From Talpa occidentalis (Eukaryota > Chordata > Mammalia > Eulipotyphla > Talpidae), in NCBI RefSeq assembly GCF_014898055.3, contig NW_023604295.1, forward strand, positions 136,120,676-136,184,675: a stretch of 64,000 nucleotides of DNA, given 5' to 3'. Within the stretch, counting starts at the first letter, position 1; the number at the start of each line of letters is the position of its first letter. This document shows, piece after piece, positions 31,183-42,734 of the stretch. A program made the position numbers and the translations under genes. Below the pieces are notes generated by a model. It was given only the letters and a program-made list of their open reading frames with translations. It had not been told where the DNA came from and did not search any database.

Positions 31183-33590
31183 TTACTGATTCTTTTTTGT
31201 TGTTGTTTATGTATTTATTAATGTTGGTACTCACTTAATGTCAACTATTTGGAATATAAAATGAAGCAATATAGTCTTTTGATTAAAGAAGTATATACAC
31301 TGGTTGTCGAAAAGCATAATAATCTGCAGCAAAACCCAATGACTCATTGACAGATTTTTTTAATCAGTTATCTTTGGGGGTATTAATTGTTTTAGAAATG
31401 TACTGTGCTGCTTTAAATGTAAATGTACATGAGTACATTTATAACTGTGTAAGTGTTTAGCCCAGAGAAGCACTGCCTAACTCTCCTAAATAAATGACAC
31501 CAGATAAAATACAGGGTGCACCAATTTAAATAAATATTTTGTATTTTTACACTAAATATGGCAAACCTTCTCTAAAAGTCATACCAACTCCTCCTTCCTC
31601 CATTGCTACAATTAGTAGGCCGAATGTTCCAGATCAAAAACCCAGGAAGAAGAAAGAATTCACAGGAACCATAGTAATAGCTGTCAGGTATTAAGTATCT
31701 AGTCCTGAGACACACACAACTGAAAGGCTAACTCATTCCTCTGCTTTGGCCTAATTTGAATCTTATTCAATTTTCATGTGCCCTGGTTAGGAAATAATTT
31801 GGTTCAGAAAGAAATGTTTCGTTTCCTCCTGTTATGTTTTTTTTGTTTGTTTGTTTCTGATTTTTTCCTAAGAGCCTTAAATAGCTAAGGCTTGATCTTA
31901 ACATAAAATATCTGAACATAAATCTTGGGCTCCCTCTTTAATTATAAAAATTGTGACCATTATGTAGCTGATCTTGCATATACAGAAATATCCAGGGCTT
32001 TAATTAGGCTTACTTTACTTAAGTGTTAAAGGCAGCAACAGGTCTGCAATTGCCCGGGCACTAATAGTACATAATACAGCCAATTGCAAACAGCAGTCTA
32101 ATTTGTTGATTTCAAGTGCGGTGTAATTATATTGCTTCATTTGCTGAGCAAATCATATGAGAGTTTCTCTAAATCAGCCTGATTGTGTAATGAAGAGCTA
32201 ATTACAAACAGCAGTGTTCTCGCAGTAAATTTATTGTAAGTGCTAATGCCAGGTTGGCTCCATTGTGACAATGGCTCATTAGTACATTAACAAAAGCAAC
32301 TGTGGAAAAGTGCCCAAAGCAGGGGCTGTTGGTCTCTCAGTTTCAGAAGGCTACAATGATTACATCTTTCACCATGTAATTATTAAGAAAATGGCATTTG
32401 ATTTAGGTTTTGGCAATTTTTTAAGGAGAAACTAAAAGACATTTTTAGAGCAAAATAAAATGGTTTGGAAAACCTGCTTGTCAGGCTCAGTGTGGGGTTC
32501 ATTGTACCAGGTGTGCCCTGGAAACCTCATTTCACAGGAAGCTCTTTTAGTGCTAGACCATTCTTGACAACTGAATTCTGACTCTTCATCATCCAAATGG
32601 AATCTGTGCCTTTAGAAATTCTCATGCACACACATACACCTCTATATTGAAGTGATGTGCTTAAATGAAGTTCTCTCGAGGTAAACAAAATAAAGGTCAT
32701 TAACTGCAGACAGTGCCATGTTATTTTGCATCCATGTGTCTAGACGGGGGTGTTTCTTTCTAATCAAGAGGGACCTCTCTTAGCCTTGTGCTGGGAATAG
32801 CACTCACCCCACACAGCTGGAATTTTATTTCAGTTGAACGAGCTGGTCTTGGGATGGCCATCATGCCAGCTCACAGCCCCAGGACACTGCCCCTTTAGAA
32901 CATCTCAGACTGTCCATCTCTTCCTTTTATTGATTTCATTGATTATCACAGTTTTCTTCTCCTGTGCTCGTTCTACCGTGGAGCTGGAAGATGTAGACTT
33001 TTCCAGAATCACTAACAGGTTCAGTAAATCATCTCATGAATTTGGGGTATGACCTTCATGGCAAAGAACCATCCCAAAGATGTTGATTGTACTGTTACTG
33101 CAACTATTAAGTTTTATTTGTTAGTTTTCAAAGCACTTGCACATACTTTTTCTACATTTTTCTAATTGATGTTATGGGACTTGAAGTTTCTATGCTCTCA
33201 AAATATCTCAATCTAATCTCACTAATCTATCAACACTGTTATACTCTTTCCTAGTAAAGTGATCATAAATAAATGCAAAATTTAAATGTATGTCTGTTTG
33301 TATGAGTATCTTAATAAGAATTCACACTTAAAAGAACTAAAAAATTAAATCAGAAAGATTTTTATAAATTGCAAAAAAAGATATATCCCTAACTAAAAAA
33401 TTTAATTAAAAAAAATTACAGAAATGACCTCTGAATGTACAGACTTAAATCATCTCATAAGATTACCCAACCTGGGAGCTAAGGATCATTAGCAACAGAA
33501 AAAAATATTGTCTTCAAGACAATAATTAAGTAAAATCTCAGATAGCAGTTCTGTAGTCATAAAGTTCTACCAGTAAAATTAGTTTTTTTT
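31183..33590. other. Unique sequence including a candidate conserved element
   Basis: No coding support. 31985-32430 looks like a conserved non-coding element (listed separately). ORF 32834-33052 encodes a short hydrophobic peptide without a family signature. Confidence 0.5.
31985..32430. promoter_or_regulatory. Candidate conserved non-coding element / enhancer
   Basis: About 450 bp free of recognisable repeats, with balanced composition and a dense set of homeodomain-type (TAATTA, TAATTG, CTAAT), octamer-like (ATTGCAAA) and Maf-like (TGCTGAGCA) motifs. An 18-bp module occurs twice in the same orientation with two mismatches: CCAATTGCAAACAGCAGT (32080-32097) and CTAATTACAAACAGCAGT (32198-32215). 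A small palindrome ATTTGCTGAGCAAAT is at 32139-32153. This composition is typical of developmental enhancers in gene deserts. Conservation itself was not tested. Confidence 0.4.
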
Positions 33591-33599
33591 TTAATTAGC

Positions 33600-33735
33600 A
33601 TTCAGAAATTTTAGAAAGTTTTATAGATAAAGAAATTGAGGCACAGGGAGGAAAAGTTAGATGCTCAACATCTTATAGTTAATTAATGGTTGAGCAAAAC
33701 TGGAGATACTTATTTTCTGACTGTCATTCGCTATT
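33600..33735 (-). repeat. MIR fragment, minus strand
   Basis: TTTATAGATAAAGAAATTGAGGCACAGGGAGG followed by CTTATAGTTAATTAATGG and TGAGCAAAACTGGAG is the reverse complement of the MIR core (cf. 'acagatgaggaaactgaggcacagag'). Confidence 0.75.
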
Positions 33736-33863
33736 ATTTTACTACTTTCCAATTGTCATATTTCATATTGTGACCTTAGTCTGATTTTGCATCTTAAATT
33801 ATTGCTATAGCAGATATCAATATTTGTCAAATTTTATATCAAAAAGAATATTGTTTCATATCC

Positions 33864-34110
33864 TTTTTTTATTTATTTATGCATACAAGAACTGGGGTGT
33901 AGGCCAGATGCTTGGGGGGGGGTGGTGACGGGATTTACCAGAGACAAAATAGGGAGCAGAACAAGTGGATCTATAAAATACACTGCTGAGGGGAGCAGTA
34001 GCCGAGACAGGAGAGGTCTGCTGCTCTATGTGGGTTAGCTCCCTGGCCAGGATCAAACTCAAGCTGCAGGGTTGCACTGAGGCTTAACCCCTTCACTACC
34101 AGGGAGGCCC
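33864..34110 (-). mobile_element. tRNA-derived SINE, older subfamily, minus strand
   Basis: The reverse complement begins GGGCCTCCCTGGTAGTGAAGG, with CTCCCCTCAGCAGTGTATTT in the body and a CATAAATAAATAAA tail. CpG-poor and diverged. Only a loose TCATATCCTTT/TCAATCCTTTA duplication. It forms a head-to-head pair with the SINE at 34164. Confidence 0.93.
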
Positions 34111-34163
34111 AATTTTTCAATCCTTTAAATTTAAAATGTTTGTCTTCAAAAGTTTATGAGATC

Positions 34164-34437
34164 GGGCCTCCCTGGTGGCGCAAGGAGTTAAGCACTGCAC
34201 TATGAAGCAATCCACAGCCTCTGCAACACGAGTTTGATCCCTGGCCAGCCAGGGAGAAACCCACATGGCAAGGCAGACCTCTCCTGTCTCACCCGCTATT
34301 CCCCTCAGCAGTGGATTTCAGTCAGTCTGCCTGTTCTGTTCCCTACTCTGTCTCTGGTGAATCCTCTCACCACCCCCCTTACCCCCCCTCATCTCTGGCC
34401 TGTACCCCAGCTCTTGTATGCATAAAAATAAATAAAT
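34164..34437 (+). mobile_element. tRNA-derived SINE, older subfamily
   Basis: Begins GGGCCTCCCTGGTGGCGCAAGG, with GAGTTTGATCCC as the decayed B-box, CTCAGCAGTGGATTT, a C-run and a GCATAAAAATAAATAAATAAA tail. Flanked by AAAAGTTTATGAGATC (34148-34163) and AAAAGTTTGAGATC (34438-34451), a duplication that has lost two bases on the right. Confidence 0.95.
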
Positions 34438-34451
34438 AAAAGTTTGAGATC

Positions 34452-37285
34452 TAAATACTAAGTAGCTTTTGTGTCTATATACATGGATCAACAGTTGCTC
34501 TTTTCTACTATCTCCCCCCAATAGTTAATAACAGAATCATCTGATACAGTTTTGTTATTGCATGTCTATTAAAAGAAAATGTATGGGTTTTTCAAGATCT
34601 CTCAGGTCATCTAAATGCACATGGTTTGATTCCATAGTTGCAGACCCTTATTCTAGTCATAATCACACTTTATTATTGCTCTGTATTCATGCTTCTAATC
34701 AGCCTTTTAATTTTATGGTATGATTACTAATCATATTATCCAATATGAACAGTGTAAGATCAATACTCCAATTTAGGGTATAAGCAGGAAACCAAGTGTG
34801 TGGCAGCACACCAGTGATTTATGCCTCTGTCCACATGGAAAGCAACATTTATTCAAAAATCACAACAATGAAGTAATCTGAATTAAGTGATAAAAAATTC
34901 ATGAAGATGCAAAATTATTCAGCCATGTGACAGATTCTATGACAACAATGCCACAAAACAATATTAATTTTTACTATGTGCAAATGTAGCGTTCCTTTCA
35001 TGGACATTACTGTCATTTTATATATCAATGCTTCATTGTTTTGATTTGTTTAGAATCTATTTGAATAACTCTTTGTAAGATATTGAACTTCATATTGGGG
35101 AAAAGGATCAATCACTGTGTAATGAATTCACTTTTGGATTATGTCTATACAACAAAACATAAAATGAACATTTGCTTTATTTGATGATTCAGACCCAAGG
35201 TCCATTGACTTTGTGGGCTGAGTGATTATATTTGACTTTATTAAGAGTCTAAAGTAACTATATCCATCTTTAAAACATGCTTTCTGTTCTATGCATAATT
35301 AGCCTCAATAAAGAATAAATGGAATTGAAGGTTTAGCCAAATTCTATGTAATAGCTTTACTACCTTGTAATTTACAAGCAGCAGGTAACCTAAGAAGGTG
35401 ATTTTTTTTTTCAAGATTACTGTGTAGGATATAGAATCAAATCTTTATTCTGTGAGCAATAATTTCCCAATATATTGCTTTGCTAAACATTTTTAAAAGG
35501 ATTACTGTGGCTGTGGAAAATATATAGGAAATCAGGATAAGGAAATTCTACCTCTTGCTGCTAATATATAAATTGTAGCTAGTTTTTTCTTGTTCTCACA
35601 GCATTTGGGGATTTAGGTAAAATACCACCTGGAGAATGTTTCTTGGCATCCCTTATTTTTATTGAACTGTGAACTTGAAAATCTATCATAAAATATTATT
35701 ATGTGCAAATAGTGGAAATGTATCCCATTAGTACGAAAGCTGTGTATTCAGAGTGCTGCCATTTGTCTTCTCTATGAATTTTCTATCTAAAGTAGGAATG
35801 ATTGTACACTTAGTATGTCATCTCTTTACTATACCTACATCCATACAGGGATGGCTGGGACACGTGCAGTATGGTATGGATATGAGGGAAATGAAGGCCA
35901 GTGTTTAAGATTTGAACGTGCCCTAACCAAAATGAACATCCATATTAACAAAATAAATTTGAACTGTTTGTATACATGTGTATATGCAAGCAGAAATACT
36001 TTTAGTTAGGCACATGTGGTTGTAACTAGTAAATGTCCAAAAAAAAACACGTGTTGAAAATAAAACTATTTGTACAGATGTGTGAGTCTACACACACATT
36101 TTGCCTTCCCTCTGCTTTTCTTCAGTGGGTTGTGCCCATAGGTTTGACTTCAAACCATAAAATATTTTAGGCAATACTCAATTTTTCTTGAGTTGTTGAT
36201 GGCATTGGTAGGTGAAGAAATACTTCTCTGTATTGTTTAATGAGATGCGTTGACAGAAACTATTGGCAGGTGACCTGATGACTTTTATTGTGTCCTAATC
36301 CACATACCCTACCTGGTTATCAGAGCTCTACTAGGGTATGCCTTTATTTAAGGTCCACACTGAAAAAGTCTTTAACCCAGAAGTTGATTTTTACCCATGG
36401 AAAGCTTCAGGACCTAACATGGCATTTATAACAGTAAACATTATAAATCAGTTACCTGTGTACTAGGTTGTTTCCTAACATTATTATTCTCTTTTAAATT
36501 AAAAAGGTGTTGAGTATTTTCAATTCCAAAATATTTGGTTAAGAGCAGTCTTTAAATCATTATGTCTTTAGTTTAAAAGAAAATACTATTTGAAGATAAG
36601 AACAGTCGTAAGTACTTTTCACATATGAAATGATCAGCTAAAAACCTCAGGAATTCTTTTCTATGTAATATCTTCCAGTTGAAGACTAAGCCAGTGTTTG
36701 AAGTAGCTGAGTAGAACTTAGATCTCAAGATTGATGCAGCAATTAAGAGTTAGTATAAGTATTACCAACCATAGTAGTCAGAAGTTTATACAAAGTCTAT
36801 TAAGAGATCTTATAGGGTCCCCATTAACAAAGTTGGCCTCAAATAATTTAAAATATAAATAATTATTAGATTTCAGTCTACTTGAATGCTGCTTACATGA
36901 AAGAATATTCAGATTTTATAAATTATTAACCTATTACCTGTTTATCTCATATTATATATGAGTTGGTCTTTGATGTTACTCTAATGAATTTGTATGGCAT
37001 GCATTTCTCAATTTGGATAGCTGTGATCTCTGTAAATATAGCCATGGAGAACTTAGGCTATGTGGCTCTAATGAGAATATTATAGCAGGGGAAAATTACA
37101 ATAAAATACAAAGTAGAAATATTCAATTTTATATTTCTAAATTCCCATAAGTGTTTTCTTAAATTGATATTTAATAACTTTTTAGGTGTAGTTAAATTGA
37201 TATTTATGTTACCTGACCTACAGCCATTTTTCCTTAGCCTATTAACTCAAGAGAGCCATGGATGTTTTTCTGGTCTTTATTTTAA
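34452..37285. other. Unique AT-rich sequence, no gene seen
   Basis: No supported ORF or named repeat. ORF 35815-36009 has no recognisable domain. Confidence 0.5.
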
Positions 37286-37287
37286 CT

Positions 37288-37475
37288 GAAAAGAAGCTCA
37301 CACATGTTGAGAATTTATTATGTGCTAGTATGTTCTAGATGCTTCTTTATAGATTATCTTGATTAACCTACGCACTTAACCTATAAAATAAATAAGCAGA
37401 AATCAAGACTTACAGAGGCTTAGTATCTTTCCCAAATCACAAAGCTCATATGTGAGGAGATAGAAATTTCCTTTT
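37288..37475 (-). repeat. MIR, minus strand
   Basis: TTGAGAATTTATTATGTGCTAGTATGTTCTAGATGC, then TAGATTATCTTGATTAACCTACGC and CTTACAGAGGCTTAGTATCTTTCCCAAATCACAAAGCTC follow the reverse-complement MIR order (tail, core, tRNA-side). Confidence 0.8.
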
Positions 37476-39245
37476 TTTCTTATATCAGATTTACTTGTCA
37501 GGCTAATTATTTGAGAATACTCTTACCATTAAATCTTTGTGCATTAAAAACAAACAAAATATAGTACCTTTCAAAATTATAATTTTCTTGATTAATTTTA
37601 TACTTGAAATAGTAATCTTTGTACATCGTGTTTAATATTAGTGAACTTATAACAGAAGCTCATTACCTAATTTGTTCCTATATTTTTTCAATTTTAAAAT
37701 ATATATAATATAAAATTACCATCTTAACCAATTTGCCAACTACAAGTCAGTATTATTCAATATATCAATAGATGCCATTTGCAACTAATGTGAAGGAGTC
37801 TTTTGCATAATTTTTTTTATTCAATGCCTGGATAAAGTAAATTTAGGTTCTAGAATAACCATTTAATCTTGGCTATTGTTCCTAAAAACACTTCTTAAAA
37901 TATAGGAGAGGCAAATGACACAATAGCATGGTGTATTTTAGAGAGATTTGGTTTGTGATACTGGTATTATATAGGAAATATGACTTTCTAATTAGCTACC
38001 TTCAAATCTTAGCCACCTCTTATTGTCTGCAAAATTGTTTAGACATAATTTCCTAATCAGAAATTATTAGGAATTTGACCTTACTTGTTTGAGCCCCTAA
38101 AGTAATCTTAAAATAACCATAACAACAACCAAAGCAAAACATATGAATGCATCTCTTACTTTTACATTGACTTTTGTAGGTATGGGAGCTCAAACATCAT
38201 CAGTTAATTGTATTGGGTTTTTTATTAGCTCTTTTATTTCTCACTTTATTTTCTGGGTTGCTTTATGATGTTGTGACACATTGATTTTCCCTCCTACCCC
38301 TCATACCACCAAAGACTATAGGAAATAAAATATCTTTATTGCACTATAACTGCACAACAGCCAGAACATTTATTATAGAACTAAATAAGTGAACGGGTGG
38401 CTTTTTATTTTAGACAAAGTGAGCAACATTTAAATAGACCTTGGAGTTTGAAATGTTCCCCAATTGTGTGACTTCATGAAATAAGTCCAGATTAAAATAA
38501 CTGTCATCTTAAAATGAAAGAAAAGTCCATTTTACAGTTTTTGAATTTTAATTCTCCATCTTTAATATGTGAATATGAATATGTTTAGTCAGCAAGCATA
38601 AATGTGTATCTGCTGATGAAGTAGCTACATTAGGACCACTGGAATTTTAATGTAAGGAGTTGGTAAAGATTTATATAGGCGCTCTGGGGTATGCTCTTAT
38701 TATGGAGAATGACACATAACTCTACTGAAGGGGAAAAAAAAAACATGATTAAATCAGCTGGTATTGCTGATGTCATAAACCACTAATGTAGAATCTGAGT
38801 AGTTTATAAATTGCAGAGGAAACCGGTAATGCAATTACTATATTAGTATGCAGTTGGAATCTGGTTTGGAACTCCAAAATACAACCCAAATGACTCGTTT
38901 ATTTGCCCTTGGTCGTGAAGATGGCAGCCACCTCCCCCCATCTCTAAAAGCTTTTCAGTGAAATTGTCTTTCACATGTTCTATACCACAGTGAAGTTCTG
39001 AAACTAGATAATCATGCAGTGAGCTAAAAAATTTACAGTCGTCCCTAGCCTTTTTAACATTGTAACACTTATTGAGTGTGTGTGTGTGTGTGTGTGTGTG
39101 TGTAACACTCTGGAACATACAGAAGAAACTTATTCGCAAAGATTCCAGTTGTCCTAAGGGATAAAAAAACATCATCTTGACTCATTTTCCATCTCCCTTG
39201 CACATAAGGATGTTGTGGAACACGAGGTACCCCTAATCCACACAA
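37476..39245. other. Unique AT-rich sequence
   Basis: No gene seen. It includes the (TG)n microsatellite at 39074-39103. About 38560-38860 is repeat-free and could be conserved, but untested. Confidence 0.5.
39074..39103 (+). repeat. (TG)n microsatellite
   Basis: About 15 uninterrupted TG units. A 9-base TGTAACACT occurs both before (39061-39069) and after (39101-39109) the array. Confidence 0.97.
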
Positions 39246-39257
39246 CATTCACCTGTT

Positions 39258-39560
39258 CATTCGACATTCATTTCTTCATTCAGCATATACTTACCACATA
39301 CCTACTAAGTGCAATTTCTTTCTAAGGGTATGGTAGGGAACAAATATTCTGCCTTTCTCAAATAAACTCTGAGGGAGAAGATAGAAAGTAGACAAATTAA
39401 ACAAGGGAAAAATAGCATGTTACATCATGATCTTGTTAAGAAGAAGGGAAAAAATAGAAAACTGGGAATGAGAATTTAAAATATATTGTAGATTATGAAA
39501 TAGGAGGACCTCACAGAGAAAAAAGCTTTCACTGGGATGCAAACTCTATGTGTTAATGTT
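39258..39560 (-). repeat. L2 (LINE-2) 3' fragment, minus strand
   Basis: CATTCATTTCTTCATTCAGCATATACTTACCACATACCTACTAAG and GGTAGGGAACAAATATTCTGCC, followed by AGACAAATTAAACAAG and GGAGGACCTCACAGAGAAAAAAG, follow the reverse-complement L2 3' end (tail, 'tgaacaaa', 'gaggcctcactgag'). Confidence 0.7.
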
Positions 39561-39572
39561 TGAGGGAGCCTG

Positions 39573-39593
39573 AGAATATATATATATATATAT
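39573..39593. repeat. (TA)n microsatellite
   Basis: Short AT dinucleotide run. Confidence 0.9.
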
Positions 39594-42095
39594 TTCAGTA
39601 ATGGGGCCACAATTCCCCCAAATGATTATTTTGACCACAGACTGAGAACTGAGGAGATAGCCTGACTTCTGTCTGAGGGGAAAAAAGGACAGAAAAAAAT
39701 CTTATTTCTGTCTCTGACCCTTACAACACTAAAATCTGATTGATCCTTCTGAATTAAGCCTCAGACTCTGAGATGTGGACTAGTCAGTTATCAGGCCCAC
39801 TTTTGCATGGTGTTTGCTTGGTTGATCACAAGGCTAAGTGTGATTCTTTTATCTCCAAGCACCACTTATGAAGGAACAGGTCTATGTACAAGAATCGCCA
39901 TTAACCAGGAACAGCAGAAAGTGTACCCACTCTTGTCTTGTTGAACATGAATAATGTTTAATGCCCCTACCGAATAGCTGTGGTGGGAGTTTATTCCTCA
40001 TTCATTCAATGACATTCCTCATTCATGTCCAGTGCCTCCTTAGCTGTGACCCAAGTGGTGCTCACACATAGTGTTTCCAAAGTTTTGGTTTAAAAGTCAT
40101 TGAAAGACCAGTACAAGAAAGAGAATGGAAAAAATATTTTTGATGCGCCAGGTTTTAAAGCTGCATACTGTGTTTTTGTTTTTGTTTTTCCCCACTATCC
40201 ATTGAACTTAATTATACGACCCAAACTAATTGGAGATGAGTAAACGGATTGATAAGAAGTACCATTATCTCTGCCACCAATAAACTGTAACAGAGCTGTC
40301 AGGTTATCTTCCAAGACAGCATCTGAGCAGTCTGAGAAATATCACACACAGATTGCTGGCAGTTCCTTAGGGTCATATTACATGGACTTTTTCACTCATT
40401 TCATGAAATTGTCTTTTAATTAAGAAATATTTTCAAATGAGAAGTTTTTCTTTATAAGAAATTAAATACGAGCAAGGCAGCATAAAAACATGTCATTTAA
40501 AAACTCAGACATGATCTGAAGTCAATTAGACCTATCTGATAACATATGAAATGTTAAATGATAACATTTTAAAGCATCACTAGAACCCCTTCATTATAAA
40601 AGAGAAATGCAAACACAGGCTCTGAAATGTTGTCCATTATAAGTGTTCCAAATGATTCAGAATGTGATACAATTAAATTGCTATAAAGTATTTAACATTT
40701 AAATCTTCGGTATTAGACAAAAAGTCTTCCATGCCTAGGAATCCCCTAAATCAACATTTCTATAACCCTATGACTCTTAGATACAGAACTTGGAAAATAC
40801 GTTTAGAAAATATTTGATATTAAGTAACAGGAATCCTGGCTCATAGAATTAGAATGTCAAGATGGTCGCTCCAGATCCTTCTGGCCTTCCCCAAATTCAG
40901 GTTTTCTCAAGGTCACATGATGCCCATTATGGCTCGAGAAATAGATTGTGTTTGCACCAGGAAGGTCTAGAAAAAAGCAGTGTGCCAGTCATCTCAAATC
41001 CTTTATTAGGAAGGAAATCCATCCCCAACCTCAGCAGACTTACCCCTTTGGAATCATGAGCGAGGACTGAATCACATAGCTTGGAAAAGCAAAGAGCAGG
41101 GAATTCCTGATTGACTTAAACTGGGTTTATCACAAAGCATGTGGGTTATCCCACCTGGTAGAGTAAGTTTCTGTTACTCTGAAGAAAAGGAGATAAAGCA
41201 CCCCATCCTAGGTGGGCAACTATGAATATCTTCTACAAGTGGATACTTTGTAACATGTGAGGCTTCACCTTTGATTTTAGCATCTTGATTTGAATTGTAC
41301 CCTGTCACTAATGTTATTTTTCTGGAGGCAATTCTAATTTAACATAAAAAGTGAGTCTAGCAATGTCTAATACTTGAACGCCATTGTTCATAAGCAAAAG
41401 CCATGATAACAAATATTTCCCTGTTGGTTTTCAGCAAGAGTGAAAAGAAGTCAAGTTGGATCTGTTTTACACCCAAGTGAACTGTCATGTAGCAGTGTGA
41501 GCTGAGAACAGGATAGGATGAGGACTTTTACTGTGGCCAAAAATGTTTGTGCTAGTACCTCTACTTGCCATCAAAGGTAGTAATTTATCTTTTTCCCTTA
41601 GTTTTTCTTGCTATCAGTAAAACTAGAATAATACCCTGTGCCTTTTAGAGATGATACAGATTTCTTGAAAAGGAAAGTGCTCTAAGTTTCCAAAATGCTC
41701 AATAAATTGCATGCAGTAAATAGCTACAGGGTTATTTGACAAATTAGAAAAATTTCATTGATATATTTTCAAAATCCTCTTCTCATTTTTATGTCTTGAT
41801 CTTTCTCCAACATCTAACTATATTAAAAGTGGGTGTTTTTTCATCTCATGTACAAAAGATACTTTACATAAATTTCCTGAGCTGTGAAGGAATTTTATGA
41901 ACCAGTTTATTTATACAATGAATCAGAGGAAAATTCAGTATCTTCCAAAGATATTAGTTCATTTATAGGGCATTTTGAAATGTTTATTGATTCGACTCTA
42001 ACTATTCCAAAATTCACCTAGATTTTTACTTTCTTCCAAGATCACAGTGTAAGATATAGTAATATAATGACACACCCAAACTAGTCATCATAAAT
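39594..42095. other. Unique sequence, no gene seen
   Basis: No supported ORF. 40140-40440 is repeat-free with TTAATTAAG and homeodomain-like motifs, a possible conserved element. ORF 40862-41059 has no family signature. Confidence 0.5.
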
Positions 42096-42099
42096 AAAA

Positions 42100-42235
42100 A
42101 TTTAAACATGACTTTGTCACTTATTAGCTCTTTAATGTTAGAAGTTATTTAAAGTCTTTGAACTTCAACTGTCTCATTTTCATATATGGGGATAATGATG
42201 CTACCTTTCCTGCTATGCAAACAGTATCACTGTAA
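42100..42235 (+). repeat. MIR fragment, plus strand
   Basis: GACTTTGTCACTTATTAGCTCTTTAATGTTAG, then TTTGAACTTCAACTGTCTCATTTTCATATATGGGGATAATGATGCTACC matches the MIR core ('cttactagctgtgtgacc ... cctcatctgtaaaatggggataat'). Confidence 0.82.
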
Positions 42236-42442
42236 TCTAAAATATGCCAAAACAGAATGAAAGACAATTTAGTTTGGGCTTTCTATGCTATTTCATGCAT
42301 AAGACTGATCTTCAGGTCTATTTTCAAATGTAGGCAATACACTGAACAATTTGAAATATGGTAGCTTTTCAAAAACTAGGAAAGTAGAGAATATAAAACC
42401 TGTAGCTAAAAATTAAAAGAATTTGCAAAACTTGCTTAATTT

Positions 42443-42714
42443 TGGGCCTCCCCTGGTGGTGCAGCAGTTGAGTGCTGGGCTGTGAAGCTGCCTGCAGCCT
42501 CTGCAGCACCGGTTCAGTCCCGGGCCACGGGCGAGGGTCCCACATGGTTTGACAGACCTCTCCTGCTGCGCCCACTGCTCCCCTCGGCAGTGTATTTCGT
42601 CACTCTCCCTGTTCTGCTCCCCGCTCTGGTGAGTTCTCTCATCCTCCCATGCTTCTGACTGTACCCAGTGTTTGTATAAATAAATAAATAAATCTTAAAA
42701 AAACAAACAAGCAA
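42443..42714 (+). mobile_element. tRNA-derived SINE, young subfamily
   Basis: Begins GGGCCTCCCCTGGTGGTGCAG, with B-box-like GGTTCAGTCCC, and lacks about a dozen bases (GGCTCTGGTGAA region shortened). The tail is TGTATAAATAAATAAATAAATC plus an A-rich AAACAAACAAGCAAGC run. Target duplication GCAAAACTTGCTTAATTT (42425-42442) and GCAAAAAACTTGCTTAATTT (from 42715). Confidence 0.95.
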
Positions 42715-42734
42715 GCAAAAAACTTGCTTAATTT

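Noticed and set aside
32834..33052. 72-aa ORF with a hydrophobic segment, possible exon
   Set aside because: Short, no recognisable domain and no support beyond being open.
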